Notes under the pieces: model-generated | The model's input: only the letters and a program-made list of their open reading frames with translations | Told to the model about the DNA's origin: nothing | Database searches by the model: none | Source of the DNA: Cellulomonas fimi ATCC 484 | GTDB lineage: Bacteria; Actinomycetota; Actinomycetes; Actinomycetales; Cellulomonadaceae | DNA: 64,000 nt | Direction: 5' to 3' | Assembly (NCBI RefSeq): GCF_000212695.1 | Contig: NC_015514.1 | Coordinates: 4,202,345 to 4,266,344, forward strand | In this document: positions 26,760-34,679 of the stretch, one piece after another | Layout of the letters: each line of letters begins with the position of its first letter | How positions within the stretch are numbered: the stretch's first letter is position 1 | Position numbers and translations under genes: made by a program

Positions 26760-27293
26760 TCAGAACGGGGGCTCGTCGGAGTAGCCGCCGCCGGACCCAC
26801 CCGCGGGCGTGGCCCACGGGTCGTCCTGCTGGCCGCCACCACCGGAGCCGCCGTAGCTGCCGCCACCGCCACCGCCGCCGAAGCCGCCACCGCCGCCGCC
26901 CCCACCACTGAAGCCGCCGCCACCCGAACGCTGGGTCCGGGTGACCTTGGCCGTGGCGTAGCGCAGCGACGGGCCGACCTCGTCGACCTGCAGCTCGTAC
27001 ACGGTGCGCTTCTCGCCCTCACGGGTCTCGTAGGAGCGCTGCACGAGCCGGCCGGTGACGATGACGCGGGTGCCCTTGGTGAGCGACTCGGCGACCGACT
27101 CGGCCGCCTCCCGCCAGATCGAGCAGCGCAGGAACAGCGTGTCGCCGTCCTTCCACTCGTTGCTCTGACGGTCGAACGTGCGGGGCGTCGACGCGACGGT
27201 GAAGTTCGCGACCGCAGCCCCCGAGGGGGTGAAGCGGAGCTCGGGGTCCCCCGTGAGGTTCCCGATCACCGTGATGGTGGTCTCACCAGCCAT
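26760..27293 (-). CDS. ssb: single-stranded DNA-binding protein
   Basis: A 177-residue SSB with an N-terminal OB fold at about 1-115 ([55 protein letters not shown]), a glycine-rich disordered linker of about 45 residues, and the acidic C-terminal tip SDEPPF that recruits partner proteins. Part of the ribosomal operon between rpsF and rpsR. Confidence 0.97.
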   Translation of the reverse strand: MAGETTITVIGNLTGDPELRFTPSGAAVANFTVASTPRTFDRQSNEWKDGDTLFLRCSIWREAAESVAESLTKGTRVIVTGRLVQRSYETREGEKRTVYELQVDEVGPSLRYATAKVTRTQRSGGGGFSGGGGGGGGFGGGGGGGSYGGSGGGGQQDDPWATPAGGSGGGYSDEPPF

Positions 27294-27379
27294 GCCAGCT
27301 CCTCGCTCGTTCGATCAGTCGGGTCGGTCCGGGGCCGGACCGCTCGTCGGCTCCGCACGGTACGCGCGGAGACCGACAC

Positions 27380-27673
27380 TCACGCGTCGGCGCGCAGCAC
27401 CTTCGTCCGCAGGACGACCTCGTTGAGGCCGAGCTGACGGTCGAGCTCCTTGGCGGTCGCGGGCTCCGCGGTGAAGTCGACGACGGCGTAGATGCCCTCG
27501 GACTTCTTCTTGATGTCGTACGCGAGGCGACGACGGCCCCAGATGTCCACCTTGTCGACGGTGCCACCGTCGGTCTTGACGACCGACAGGTACTTGTCGA
27601 GCGACGGGGCGACGGTGCGCTCCTCGATCTCGGGGTCGAGGATGATCATGATCTCGTACTGACGCAGGCTCAT
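27380..27673 (-). CDS. rpsF: 30S ribosomal protein S6
   Basis: A 97-residue S6 ([15 protein letters not shown] at the start, then [27 protein letters not shown], the conserved S18-contacting face). ATG 27673 was chosen for its AGAGGAGG at 5-6 bp; the GTG at 27679 lies inside the spacer. First gene of the operon. An inverted repeat in its leader (27697-27715) may be part of an S6:S18 autoregulatory structure. Confidence 0.97.
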   Translation of the reverse strand: MSLRQYEIMIILDPEIEERTVAPSLDKYLSVVKTDGGTVDKVDIWGRRRLAYDIKKKSEGIYAVVDFTAEPATAKELDRQLGLNEVVLRTKVLRADA

Positions 27674-27696
27674 ACCCACCTCCTCTGGTCTCGGCG

Positions 27697-27715
27697 GTCA
27701 CGGTCGTTCCGTGAC
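27697..27715 (-). promoter_or_regulatory. inverted repeat in the rpsF leader
   Basis: GTCACGG-TCGTT-CCGTGAC is a perfect 7+7 dyad 24-42 bp upstream of the rpsF start, so the transcript leader can form a hairpin. Leaders of rpsF in many bacteria bind the S6:S18 complex; identity with that element is inference. Confidence 0.35.
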
Positions 27716-27916
27716 AGGAGGGTTCTGTGCGTCGCTGCGAGCCGACCCGCACGACGACCGAGGTCGCGGTCCGGGTGGCGTCCCGCGCGTCCCGCCGATC
27801 GGCGGCAGGCGTGCACGGGCACAGCAGGGAGACAGCCTACCGGCCCGCCGCCGCCCGCAGAAATCCCGTCGTGCGACGGGGCCTGCGGACCGCGACGGGC
27901 CGGTGGGCGTGGACGG

Positions 27917-30379
27917 TCAGCCGCCGTTGCCGTTGCCGTTCCCGCCGGCGTTCGGCGTCGGCGTCGGCGTGGGCTGCGGTGTCGGCGGGCCCTGCGTGGG
28001 CTGCGGTTTCGGGCCCGTCGACACGACGAGCGTCACCGTGCTCCCGACGGGGACCTGGCCGCCGCCCGGGTCCATCCGGATGACGCGGCCGTTCGACACG
28101 CTGTCCGACGGCTCCGTGACCACCGAGACGCCGAGGCCCAGCCGGTCGAGCGTCGCTGCCGCGTCGGCCTCGAGCTTCCCGACGACGTTCGGCACGTCGA
28201 CCACCTGCGGCGCGACCTCCTCCGGCGGTGCCTCCGTCAGCGTCGGCGTCGGCGTGGGGGTGGCGGTCGGCTTCCCGCCGACGTTGGCCCGCGGGGGGAA
28301 CTCCACGACCGCGGAGTACTGCGGCAGCGTGAAGGCCTGCTCCATGTACCGCGCCCACAGGAACGAGGGCCACGAGCCACCGGTGATCTGCTCGAGCGTC
28401 CGGCCTCGCTTGTCCTTGCCGAAGGGCTCGATCGACTCCTGCGACTTGCCGTCCTCACCGACCTGGCTCATCGAGACGGCCGTCGCGAGGTTGGGCGTGA
28501 AGCCGACGAACCACGACGCCTTGTTGTCGGTGGTCGTACCGGTCTTGCCGGCGATCGGGCGTCCGAGCGGCTTGACCCAGTCCTCGCCGGAGCCCTCCTG
28601 GACGACCTGCTGCATCGCGAACGCGGTGTCGGCCATGACGCCCGCGTCGAACACCTGCTCGCCGCCCGTGTCGTAGGTGAACGCCGTCGTGCCGTTGTAG
28701 TTGTCGACCTTCGCGACGATGTGGGCGTCGATGTGCTTGCCCTGGTTCGCGATGCTCGCGTAGGCGCTCGCCATGTCGAGCGGGTGCACGAGGTCGGTGC
28801 CGAGCACGTTCGACACGTTGTCGGGGTTGATCGTCGTCGTGACGCCCGCGCGCTGCGCGACCTCGGCCGTCTTGGCCGCACCGATCTCGATGTTGAGCTT
28901 GGCGTAGACCGTGTTGACGGAGTTCGCCGTCGCCTCGACGAGGTCGATGTTGCCGAACTGGCCGCCCTTGCCGGAGCCGAAGTTCTTGACGTCCTTCTGA
29001 CCGCCCTCCCACTCGGGGAAGCGCTGCGGCGACTTGCCGTCGTAGCGCGTGGCGAGGCTGATGCCGCTCTCCAGCGCGCCGATCAGCGTGAACGGCTTGA
29101 ACGTCGACCCGCCCTGGATCTTGTCCCAGGCCGCGCGGTTGATCTGGTCCGCGGCGTCGTTCGGCCCGCCGTACAGCGCGACGATGCCGCCCGTCTGCGG
29201 GTCGACCGACGAGATGGAGAACTTGGTCCGCGCGAACGGGACCGCGCCGTCCATCCCCTCGAGCGCGCCGAGCCGGAACGCCTCGGCGGTCCACACCGCC
29301 TGCCGCTGCAGGGGCTCCTGGATGGTCGTGTAGACCTTGTAGCCCTTGGTGTCGATCTGCTCGTCGGTGAGCGCGAGCGGCTCCGCCCGCAGCTCGTCAC
29401 GAACCATCTGCAGCAGCAGACCGTTGGGTCCGACCATGTCGTTGGTGCGCTGGTACTCCACGGTCGCGGGGAACGTCATCGCGGCACGGTCGGCGGCGGT
29501 GACCCACCCCATCTCCTGCATGGAGTCGAGCACGATGTTCCACCGCGCCTCGGCCTTCTCCGGGGAGACGGCCGGGTCCCAGTTGTTCGGCGACGGGATG
29601 ATCCCGGCGAGCAGCGCCGCCTCCGACACCGTGAGGTCCGCGGCGTTCTTGCCGAAGTACGCCTTCGCCGCCGTCTGGATGCCGTACGAGTCCCGGCCGA
29701 AGTAGATGGTGTTGAGGTAGCGCCCGAGGATGTCCTCCTTGTCGAGCTGCCGGCTCACCTTGACGGCGAGCAGCGCCTCGCGGGCCTTGCCGACGTAGTC
29801 CGTCGTCGTCGAGAAGTAGTACCGCTCGACGTACTGCTGCGTGAGCGTCGAGCCACCCTGCTTCTTGCCGGTCGTGATGTTGATCCACAGCGCGCGCGCC
29901 ATGCCCGTGACCGAGACGCCGGAGTTGGTGAAGAACGTGCGGTCCTCCGCCGCGGCGACGGCCTGCCCGATGTACTTCGGCAGCGTCGCGTAGTCGACGA
30001 TCTCGCGGTTCTGCACCGAGAACTGGCCCATGACCGGACCGGGCTGCCCGTCGACGCCCGCGTAGTAGACGGTCGTCGTCTGCTTGGCGATGTCGTCGTT
30101 CGCACCGGGGATCGTCACCGACTGGTACGCGGCGACGGCACCGCCGAGGCACAGGAAGAAGAACGTGAGGAAGGAGCCCAGCAGGAACCGCCACGACGGC
30201 AGCCACCGGTGCAGGCCGCGGTAGCCGCTGCGCGGGTAGTCGAAGAACTTGCGCTTGCGCCCGCTGCCGGCCGAGGCGGTGCCGGCGCGCGTCGAGGCCG
30301 TGGCGCGCGACGACGGACGGGCCGCGCGCGTGGCGCGTCGGGTCCGTGAGGGCGCGGCGCGCCGGTTCGAGCCTGCCAA
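27917..30379 (-). CDS. bifunctional penicillin-binding protein (GT51 + transpeptidase + PASTA)
   Basis: An 820-residue class A PBP that polymerises and cross-links peptidoglycan. Basic cytoplasmic tail (1-60), membrane anchor at about 62-86 (FLLGSFLTFFFLCLGGAVAAY), GT51 glycosyltransferase at about 120-290 (AVAAAEDRTFF with the catalytic Glu, GGSTLTQQYVERYY), transpeptidase at about 380-660 (GGSTFKPF with the active-site Ser and Lys, ANSVNT, KTGTT), one PASTA domain at about 735-800 and a low-complexity tail. The start is a TTG at 30379: AGGAAGG lies 7 bp ahead and no ATG or GTG fits. Syntenic with mycobacterial ponA1 near rpsF and ino1. It diverges from padR. Confidence 0.93.
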   Translation of the reverse strand: MAGSNRRAAPSRTRRATRAARPSSRATASTRAGTASAGSGRKRKFFDYPRSGYRGLHRWLPSWRFLLGSFLTFFFLCLGGAVAAYQSVTIPGANDDIAKQTTTVYYAGVDGQPGPVMGQFSVQNREIVDYATLPKYIGQAVAAAEDRTFFTNSGVSVTGMARALWINITTGKKQGGSTLTQQYVERYYFSTTTDYVGKAREALLAVKVSRQLDKEDILGRYLNTIYFGRDSYGIQTAAKAYFGKNAADLTVSEAALLAGIIPSPNNWDPAVSPEKAEARWNIVLDSMQEMGWVTAADRAAMTFPATVEYQRTNDMVGPNGLLLQMVRDELRAEPLALTDEQIDTKGYKVYTTIQEPLQRQAVWTAEAFRLGALEGMDGAVPFARTKFSISSVDPQTGGIVALYGGPNDAADQINRAAWDKIQGGSTFKPFTLIGALESGISLATRYDGKSPQRFPEWEGGQKDVKNFGSGKGGQFGNIDLVEATANSVNTVYAKLNIEIGAAKTAEVAQRAGVTTTINPDNVSNVLGTDLVHPLDMASAYASIANQGKHIDAHIVAKVDNYNGTTAFTYDTGGEQVFDAGVMADTAFAMQQVVQEGSGEDWVKPLGRPIAGKTGTTTDNKASWFVGFTPNLATAVSMSQVGEDGKSQESIEPFGKDKRGRTLEQITGGSWPSFLWARYMEQAFTLPQYSAVVEFPPRANVGGKPTATPTPTPTLTEAPPEEVAPQVVDVPNVVGKLEADAAATLDRLGLGVSVVTEPSDSVSNGRVIRMDPGGGQVPVGSTVTLVVSTGPKPQPTQGPPTPQPTPTPTPNAGGNGNGNGG

Positions 30380-30614
30380 GGCGGTGCCTTCCTGACGACG
30401 ACATGACCGCGGTGGCGTGCCCGGGGCCCGGGGCCACGTCGGACGGACGTCCACCGCGCAGCCCAGTATGGGGGAGTCGTCGGTGTCCGCCCAGGGTGAC
30501 GAGGGCTTCCTCGCGACACCCTTCACACGATCGGCACGTGGCCATCCATGCTTCCCCGCGGGTCGGCAGGGTGCCGTGGCGGCGGTCACCGCCCAGGGCG
30601 CGTCGATGCCGGAC

Positions 30615-30642
30615 TTGTCGCGAGGCATCGAGGCGACATAGT
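30615..30642 (+). promoter_or_regulatory. probable sigma-70 type promoter of padR-ino1
   Basis: -35 like TTGTCG and -10 like CATAGT with 16-bp spacing. The expected transcription start falls on the dyad at 30648-30668. Confidence 0.5.
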
Positions 30643-30647
30643 CTCCA

Positions 30648-30668
30648 GATGTATCGAGTTGATACATC
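30648..30668. promoter_or_regulatory. probable PadR operator
   Basis: GATGTATC-GAGTT-GATACATC is a perfect 8+8 dyad at the predicted padR transcription start. It contains ATGT-N11-ACAT, close to the ATGT-N8-ACAT pattern known for PadR proteins. AT-rich against its surroundings. Confidence 0.6.
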
Positions 30669-30755
30669 GACGGACGGAGCGGTCCGGTCGTCGTCCCTTT
30701 CGTCCTGCGGCCCGGGTGCCGCGGACGCTACCGCAGCCCGTGAGGAGGTCGTGCC

Positions 30756-31412
30756 GTGCGTGGTCGTTCCGACGTCCTCGAGCCCGCGATCCTCGGGCTG
30801 CTGCACGAGTCGCCGATGCACGGCTACGAGCTGCGCAAGCGCCTCAACCTCGTGCTCGGCTCCTTCCGCGCACTGTCCTACGGGTCGCTGTACCCGTGCC
30901 TGAAGTCGCTCGTCGACCGCGGCTGGATCGTCGGCACCGAGTCCACGCCCAGCGCCGGGCACGCCGTCGCCAGCAAGCGCGCGCGCATCGTCTACCAGCT
31001 GACCGCCGACGGCAAGGAGCACCTGCAGCAGGTGCTCGCGTCGTCCGGCCCGTCCAGCTGGGAGGACGAGAACTTCGACGTGCGGTTCGCCTTCTTCGGG
31101 CAGACCGACGCCGAGACCCGGCTCCGGATCCTCGAGGGCAGGCGCACCCGCCTCACCGAACGGCTCGAGACGATCCGCCAGTCCTTCGCCCGCACCCGCG
31201 AGCGCATGGACGAGTACACGCTCGAGCTCCAGCGGCACGGCCTCGAACAGGTCGAGCGTGAGGTCCGCTGGCTCGACGGGCTCATCGACAACGAGCGTGG
31301 CCACCGCCGCGCGCGTACCGCAGGCACCGGCCGCCCGGCCGGAGCCGACTCCCCCGCTGTGCCGTCCGACTCCGTCGACACGGCGAACACCACCGAGAAG
31401 GAGCGAGGATGA
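30756..31412 (+). CDS. PadR-family transcriptional regulator
   Basis: A 218-residue regulator: N-terminal winged helix ([25 protein letters not shown], then [19 protein letters not shown]), basic wing, and a C-terminal coiled-coil dimerisation region (about 115-190, [33 protein letters not shown]). GTG 30756 with GAGGAGG 7 bp upstream. It overlaps ino1 by 4 bp (ATGA), so it is co-transcribed with it; the same neighbour pair occurs in mycobacteria. It probably binds its own promoter dyad. Confidence 0.92.
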   Translation: MRGRSDVLEPAILGLLHESPMHGYELRKRLNLVLGSFRALSYGSLYPCLKSLVDRGWIVGTESTPSAGHAVASKRARIVYQLTADGKEHLQQVLASSGPSSWEDENFDVRFAFFGQTDAETRLRILEGRRTRLTERLETIRQSFARTRERMDEYTLELQRHGLEQVEREVRWLDGLIDNERGHRRARTAGTGRPAGADSPAVPSDSVDTANTTEKERG

Positions 31413-32500
31413 CCTCCATCCGCGTCGCCATCGTCGGCGTCGGCAACTGCGCCGCGTCGCTGGTCCAGGGCGTGCACTACTACGCCGACGCCGACCCGAA
31501 CGGGACCGTGCCCGGTCTCATGCACGTGCAGTTCGGTGACTACCACGTGCGTGACATCGAGTTCGTCGCGGCGTTCGACGTCGACGCGAAGAAGGTCGGC
31601 TTCGACCTGTCCGAGGCGATCGTCGCCTCCGAGAACAACACCATCAAGATCTGCGACGTCCCGCCGCTCGGCGTGACCGTGCAGCGCGGCCACACGCTCG
31701 ACGGCCTCGGCAAGTACTACTCGCAGACCATCGAGGAGTCCGACGCCGAGCCGGTCGACATCGTCGCCACGCTCCGCGAGGTCCAGGCCGACGTCCTCAT
31801 CTGCTACCTGCCCGTCGGGTCGGAGGCCGCCGCGAAGTTCTACGCGCAGGCCGCCATCGACGCTGGCGTCGCGTTCGTCAACGCTCTCCCGGTCTTCATC
31901 GCGTCCGACCCCGAGTGGGCCGCGAAGTTCGAGGCCGCCGGTGTCCCGATCGTCGGCGACGACATCAAGTCGCAGGTCGGCGCGACGATCACGCACCGCG
32001 TCCTCGCCCGCCTGTTCGAGGACCGCGGCGTCATCCTGGACCGCACGTACCAGCTGAACGTCGGCGGCAACATGGACTTCAAGAACATGCTCGAGCGCGA
32101 GCGCCTGGAGTCCAAGAAGGTCTCGAAGACGCAGGCCGTCACCTCCAACCTGTCCGGCCCCCTGGGCGGCAAGAAGGAGGACCGCAACGTCCACATCGGC
32201 CCGTCGGACTACGTCGCGTGGCTCGACGACCGCAAGTGGGCCTACGTCCGCCTCGAGGGCCGTGCCTTCGGCGAGGTGCCGCTGAACCTCGAGTACAAGC
32301 TCGAGGTCTGGGACTCCCCGAACTCCGCCGGCATCATCATCGACGCCCTGCGCGCCGCGAAGATCGCCAAGGACCGCGGCATCGGCGGCCCCATCCTGTC
32401 CGCGTCGACGTACTTCATGAAGTCGCCGCCGGTCCAGATGGAGGACACGCAGGGCCGTGCCGAGCTGGAGGCCTTCATCCGCGGTGAGAACGAGCGCTGA
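31409..32500 (+). CDS. ino1: myo-inositol-1-phosphate synthase
   Basis: A 363-residue NAD-dependent enzyme converting glucose 6-phosphate to 1L-myo-inositol 1-phosphate, the first step to phosphatidylinositol and mycothiol. Seen: NAD fold [51 protein letters not shown] and the C-terminal [16 protein letters not shown] [11 protein letters not shown]. Full length for the bacterial type. It starts inside the padR stop (ATGA). The last codons are duplicated 100 bp downstream, see the repeat at 32487-32613. Confidence 0.97.
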   Translation: MTSIRVAIVGVGNCAASLVQGVHYYADADPNGTVPGLMHVQFGDYHVRDIEFVAAFDVDAKKVGFDLSEAIVASENNTIKICDVPPLGVTVQRGHTLDGLGKYYSQTIEESDAEPVDIVATLREVQADVLICYLPVGSEAAAKFYAQAAIDAGVAFVNALPVFIASDPEWAAKFEAAGVPIVGDDIKSQVGATITHRVLARLFEDRGVILDRTYQLNVGGNMDFKNMLERERLESKKVSKTQAVTSNLSGPLGGKKEDRNVHIGPSDYVAWLDDRKWAYVRLEGRAFGEVPLNLEYKLEVWDSPNSAGIIIDALRAAKIAKDRGIGGPILSASTYFMKSPPVQMEDTQGRAELEAFIRGENER

Positions 32501-32613
32501 CGCGGAGCGCAGCGAAGGTTGAGGGGTCGGACGCGTCAGCGTCCGGCCCCTCGGCCGTAGCGGAGCGCAGCGGCAGCGCGACCGGCAGAACGAGCGCTGA
32601 CGCGGAGCGCAGC
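32487..32613 (+). repeat. 100-bp tandem duplication of the ino1 3' end and terminator
   Basis: AGAACGAGCGCTGACGCGGA and the next 7 bases (32487-32513) recur exactly at 32587-32613, a 100-bp offset. The following sequence also repeats with changes, including the GGTCGGACGC hairpin arm. The copy includes the ino1 stop codon and terminator. Confidence 0.8.
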
Positions 32614-32971
32614 CAAGCTCGAGTGGTCGGACGCTTCGGCGTCGGCCCTTCGGCCGTCCCGGGGGTCGCTCCGTGACGGCGGTCGCCATGCGCCCGGCTC
32701 CGCCCACCTCCGTCCGACGACAGCAGGGTGGCGACAGCACGCGTGGGCGCGTCGTCCCCCTCGACGGGGATCGCGTCAGCGCCGTCAGGGCCGACCAGCC
32801 ACGGGGCCCGTGATCCCGTCCCCGGCGGCGGCCGTGACGCAGGTCAGGATTGTGCGCGGCCCGCGGTCCACCGGATCGGGCGACTGCCGGCCGCGGTGAC
32901 GGCCTGCCCGGTCGTGCAGCGCTCCCGCCCGGTCGGGCGCCCGCGCCCGACCGGGCGGACGAGGCGGGGTG
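32501..32971. other. 471-bp intergenic region after ino1
   Basis: Contains the ino1 terminator and its duplicate up to about 32660. The rest (32660-32971) shows no convincing gene, promoter or repeat. Confidence 0.6.
32521..32552 (+). terminator. hairpin terminator of padR-ino1
   Basis: GAGGGGTCGGACGC (32521-32534) pairs with 32539-32552 over 14 bp with one G-U pair, loop GTCA. A weaker second copy of the hairpin follows in the 100-bp duplication, at about 32621-32654. Confidence 0.8.
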
Positions 32972-33211
32972 CTACTTCGTGCCGCCGGTCGCCACGAGCC
33001 ACACGGCGAAGGCGACGACGGCGACCACGACCACGAGGAGCGCCACCGCGGCGCCCAGCCGCACCGCCCGCGGACCGCGCGCGGGGACGGTGCCGCCGTC
33101 GGCGGTCGTGAGCTCGGGGGCGGCGACGCGTGCCGCGGTGGAGGTCAGCGCGGGCAGGCCGACGCCGAAGACGAGGCTCAGGCCGAGCACGGTGAGGACG
33201 GTGACGATCAC
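32972..33211 (-). CDS. small membrane protein downstream of pit
   Basis: A 79-residue protein with two membrane segments: about 2-22 (IVTVLTVLGLSLVFGVGLPAL) and 53-74 (LGAAVALLVVVVAVVAFAVWLV), joined by a short loop with RGPRAVRL. GTG 33211 has AGGAG 5 bp upstream. It starts 16 bp after the phosphate permease stop, in the same operon, so it may assist the transporter; this is from position only. Confidence 0.75.
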   Translation of the reverse strand: MIVTVLTVLGLSLVFGVGLPALTSTAARVAAPELTTADGGTVPARGPRAVRLGAAVALLVVVVAVVAFAVWLVATGGTK

Positions 33212-33227
33212 GACGGCTCCTGGTCGC

Positions 33228-34445
33228 TCAGACGCCGACGGGCGTCGGGACGGGCGCGGGTCGGGCGACGAGGGCGTCGTCGGCCGGTGCGGTGCCGGCG
33301 GCGACCGGCTCGGCGGGGCGGGCAGGGCCGTCGGCCGTGTCCTCCCACTCGGCGGTGACGTTCCCGGCGTCGACGGCGGCGCGGCGCGAGCGCCACCAGA
33401 TGACCGCGCAGACGGCCGCCACGACCCCGAGGACCGCGGGGATGCCCGCATCGCCACCGACGACCCGCTCGAGGCCGACGGCGAGGCCGCCGAACGCGGC
33501 CGCGGCAGGCAGGGTCACGAGCCACGCGACGAGCATCCGGCCCGCGACGGCCCAGCGGACCTTCTCCCGGCGGCCGACGCCCGAGCCGAGGATCGAGCCC
33601 GTCGCGACCTGCGTGGTGGACAGCGGGAAGCCGAACGCGCTGGACACGAGGATCACCGACGCGGACGAGGTGTCGGACGCCATGCCCTGCGGCACCTGGA
33701 TGTCCGTGAGGCCCTTGCCGAGCGTGCGGATGACGCGCCACCCGCCGAGCGCGGTCCCGGCGGCCATGGCCAGCGCGCACGAGACGACGACCCACAGGGG
33801 AACGTCGGACCCGGCCGGCACGGCGCCGCCCGCGACGAGCGCGAGCAGGATGATGCCCATGCTCTTCTGCGCGTCGTTCGTGCCGTGCGCGAGGGACACC
33901 ATCGACGCGGACGCCATCTGGCCCCACCGCAGGCGGCGGTCGCGCTGGTCCTCGGGGACGCGGCGCGTGATCCGGTAGACGAGGGCGGTCGACAGGGCCG
34001 CGACGGTGCCCGCGATCAGCGGCGCGAGCAGCGCGGGCAGGACGACCTTCTGGACGAGTCCGGCCCACACGACGCCGCCCGTCCCGACCGCGGCGAGCGT
34101 CGCGCCCACCAGGGCGCCGACGAGCGCGTGCGACGACGACGACGGCAGGCCGAGGTACCAGGTCACGACGTTCCACACGATCGCCCCGGCGAGCGCGCCG
34201 ACGACGAGCGGGAGCGTGACGACGCCCTGGTCGACGATGCCCTTCGCGATGGTCGCGGCGACCGCCAGGGAGAGGAAGGCGCCGACCATGTTGAGGGCCG
34301 CCGACAGGAGCACGGCCTGCCGGGGCTTGAGCGCCCCGGTCGCGATCGACGCGGCCATGGCGTTGCCCGTGTCGTGGAAGCCGTTGGTGAAGTCGAACGC
34401 GAGTGCTGCCGCGACGACGAGCGCGAGGATGAGGGTCCCGTCCAC
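33228..34445 (-). CDS. pit: low-affinity inorganic phosphate transporter (PiT family)
   Basis: A 405-residue integral membrane phosphate/metal symporter. The two family signatures are present: DFTNGFHDTGNAMA near the N-terminus and LAHGTNDAQKSMGI in the second half (inverted repeat topology, about 10-11 spans). The GSGVGRREKVRW loop is typical. A soluble tail of about 60 residues ends the protein. A PHO-box-like pair of 11-bp repeats lies 52 bp upstream, pointing to PhoP control. Confidence 0.94.
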   Translation of the reverse strand: MDGTLILALVVAAALAFDFTNGFHDTGNAMAASIATGALKPRQAVLLSAALNMVGAFLSLAVAATIAKGIVDQGVVTLPLVVGALAGAIVWNVVTWYLGLPSSSSHALVGALVGATLAAVGTGGVVWAGLVQKVVLPALLAPLIAGTVAALSTALVYRITRRVPEDQRDRRLRWGQMASASMVSLAHGTNDAQKSMGIILLALVAGGAVPAGSDVPLWVVVSCALAMAAGTALGGWRVIRTLGKGLTDIQVPQGMASDTSSASVILVSSAFGFPLSTTQVATGSILGSGVGRREKVRWAVAGRMLVAWLVTLPAAAAFGGLAVGLERVVGGDAGIPAVLGVVAAVCAVIWWRSRRAAVDAGNVTAEWEDTADGPARPAEPVAAGTAPADDALVARPAPVPTPVGV

Positions 34446-34496
34446 GTCCTAGAGAGTGCCTGGTGCGCAGGGGTGCTCGAGGCCGAAAAGGTCCCA

Positions 34497-34518
34497 GTTC
34501 ACCGAGTGTTCATCTGCG
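34497..34518. promoter_or_regulatory. PHO box: two 11-bp direct repeats upstream of pit
   Basis: GTTCACCGAGT and GTTCATCTGCG are adjacent 11-bp units matching the PhoP direct-repeat consensus known from Streptomyces (GTTCAYCYGSG-like). A third GTTCAC follows at 34529-34534, off register by one base. They are read on the strand opposite to pit, 52-73 bp before its start. Confidence 0.65.
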
Positions 34519-34607
34519 GATCGGGACTGTTCACGGGAAACGGTGGCGGCTGTGGTGGACGTCACCACCGCATCCGCCACCGCCGTCCCCCGCGAGGGCG
34601 TCGTCAG

Positions 34608-34679
34608 GCCGCTGAGCGGGCCGGTGAGCAGGCCGCTGAGCAGGCTGTGGAGCAGGCCAGTCAGCGGGCCGGTCAGCGG
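34608..34679. repeat. 12-bp tandem repeat, six copies
   Basis: Six degenerate units of GCCGGTGAGCAG type (e.g. GCCGCTGAGCGG, GCCGGTGAGCAG, GCCGCTGAGCAG, GCCAGTCAGCGG) in perfect 12-bp register. It spans the stop codon of the sensor gene (34673-34675) and runs into the space towards pit. Confidence 0.8.

Larger units (their letters stand above)
30380..30755. other. 376-bp divergent promoter region between the PBP gene and padR
   Basis: Holds the padR promoter (TTGTCG 30615-30620, CATAGT 30637-30642) and the ATGT-N11-ACAT dyad at 30648-30668. No gene is seen. Confidence 0.65.

Noticed and set aside
32660..32971. A plus-strand reading frame after ino1
   Set aside because: Arginine- and proline-rich with no family match or Shine-Dalgarno; treated as intergenic.
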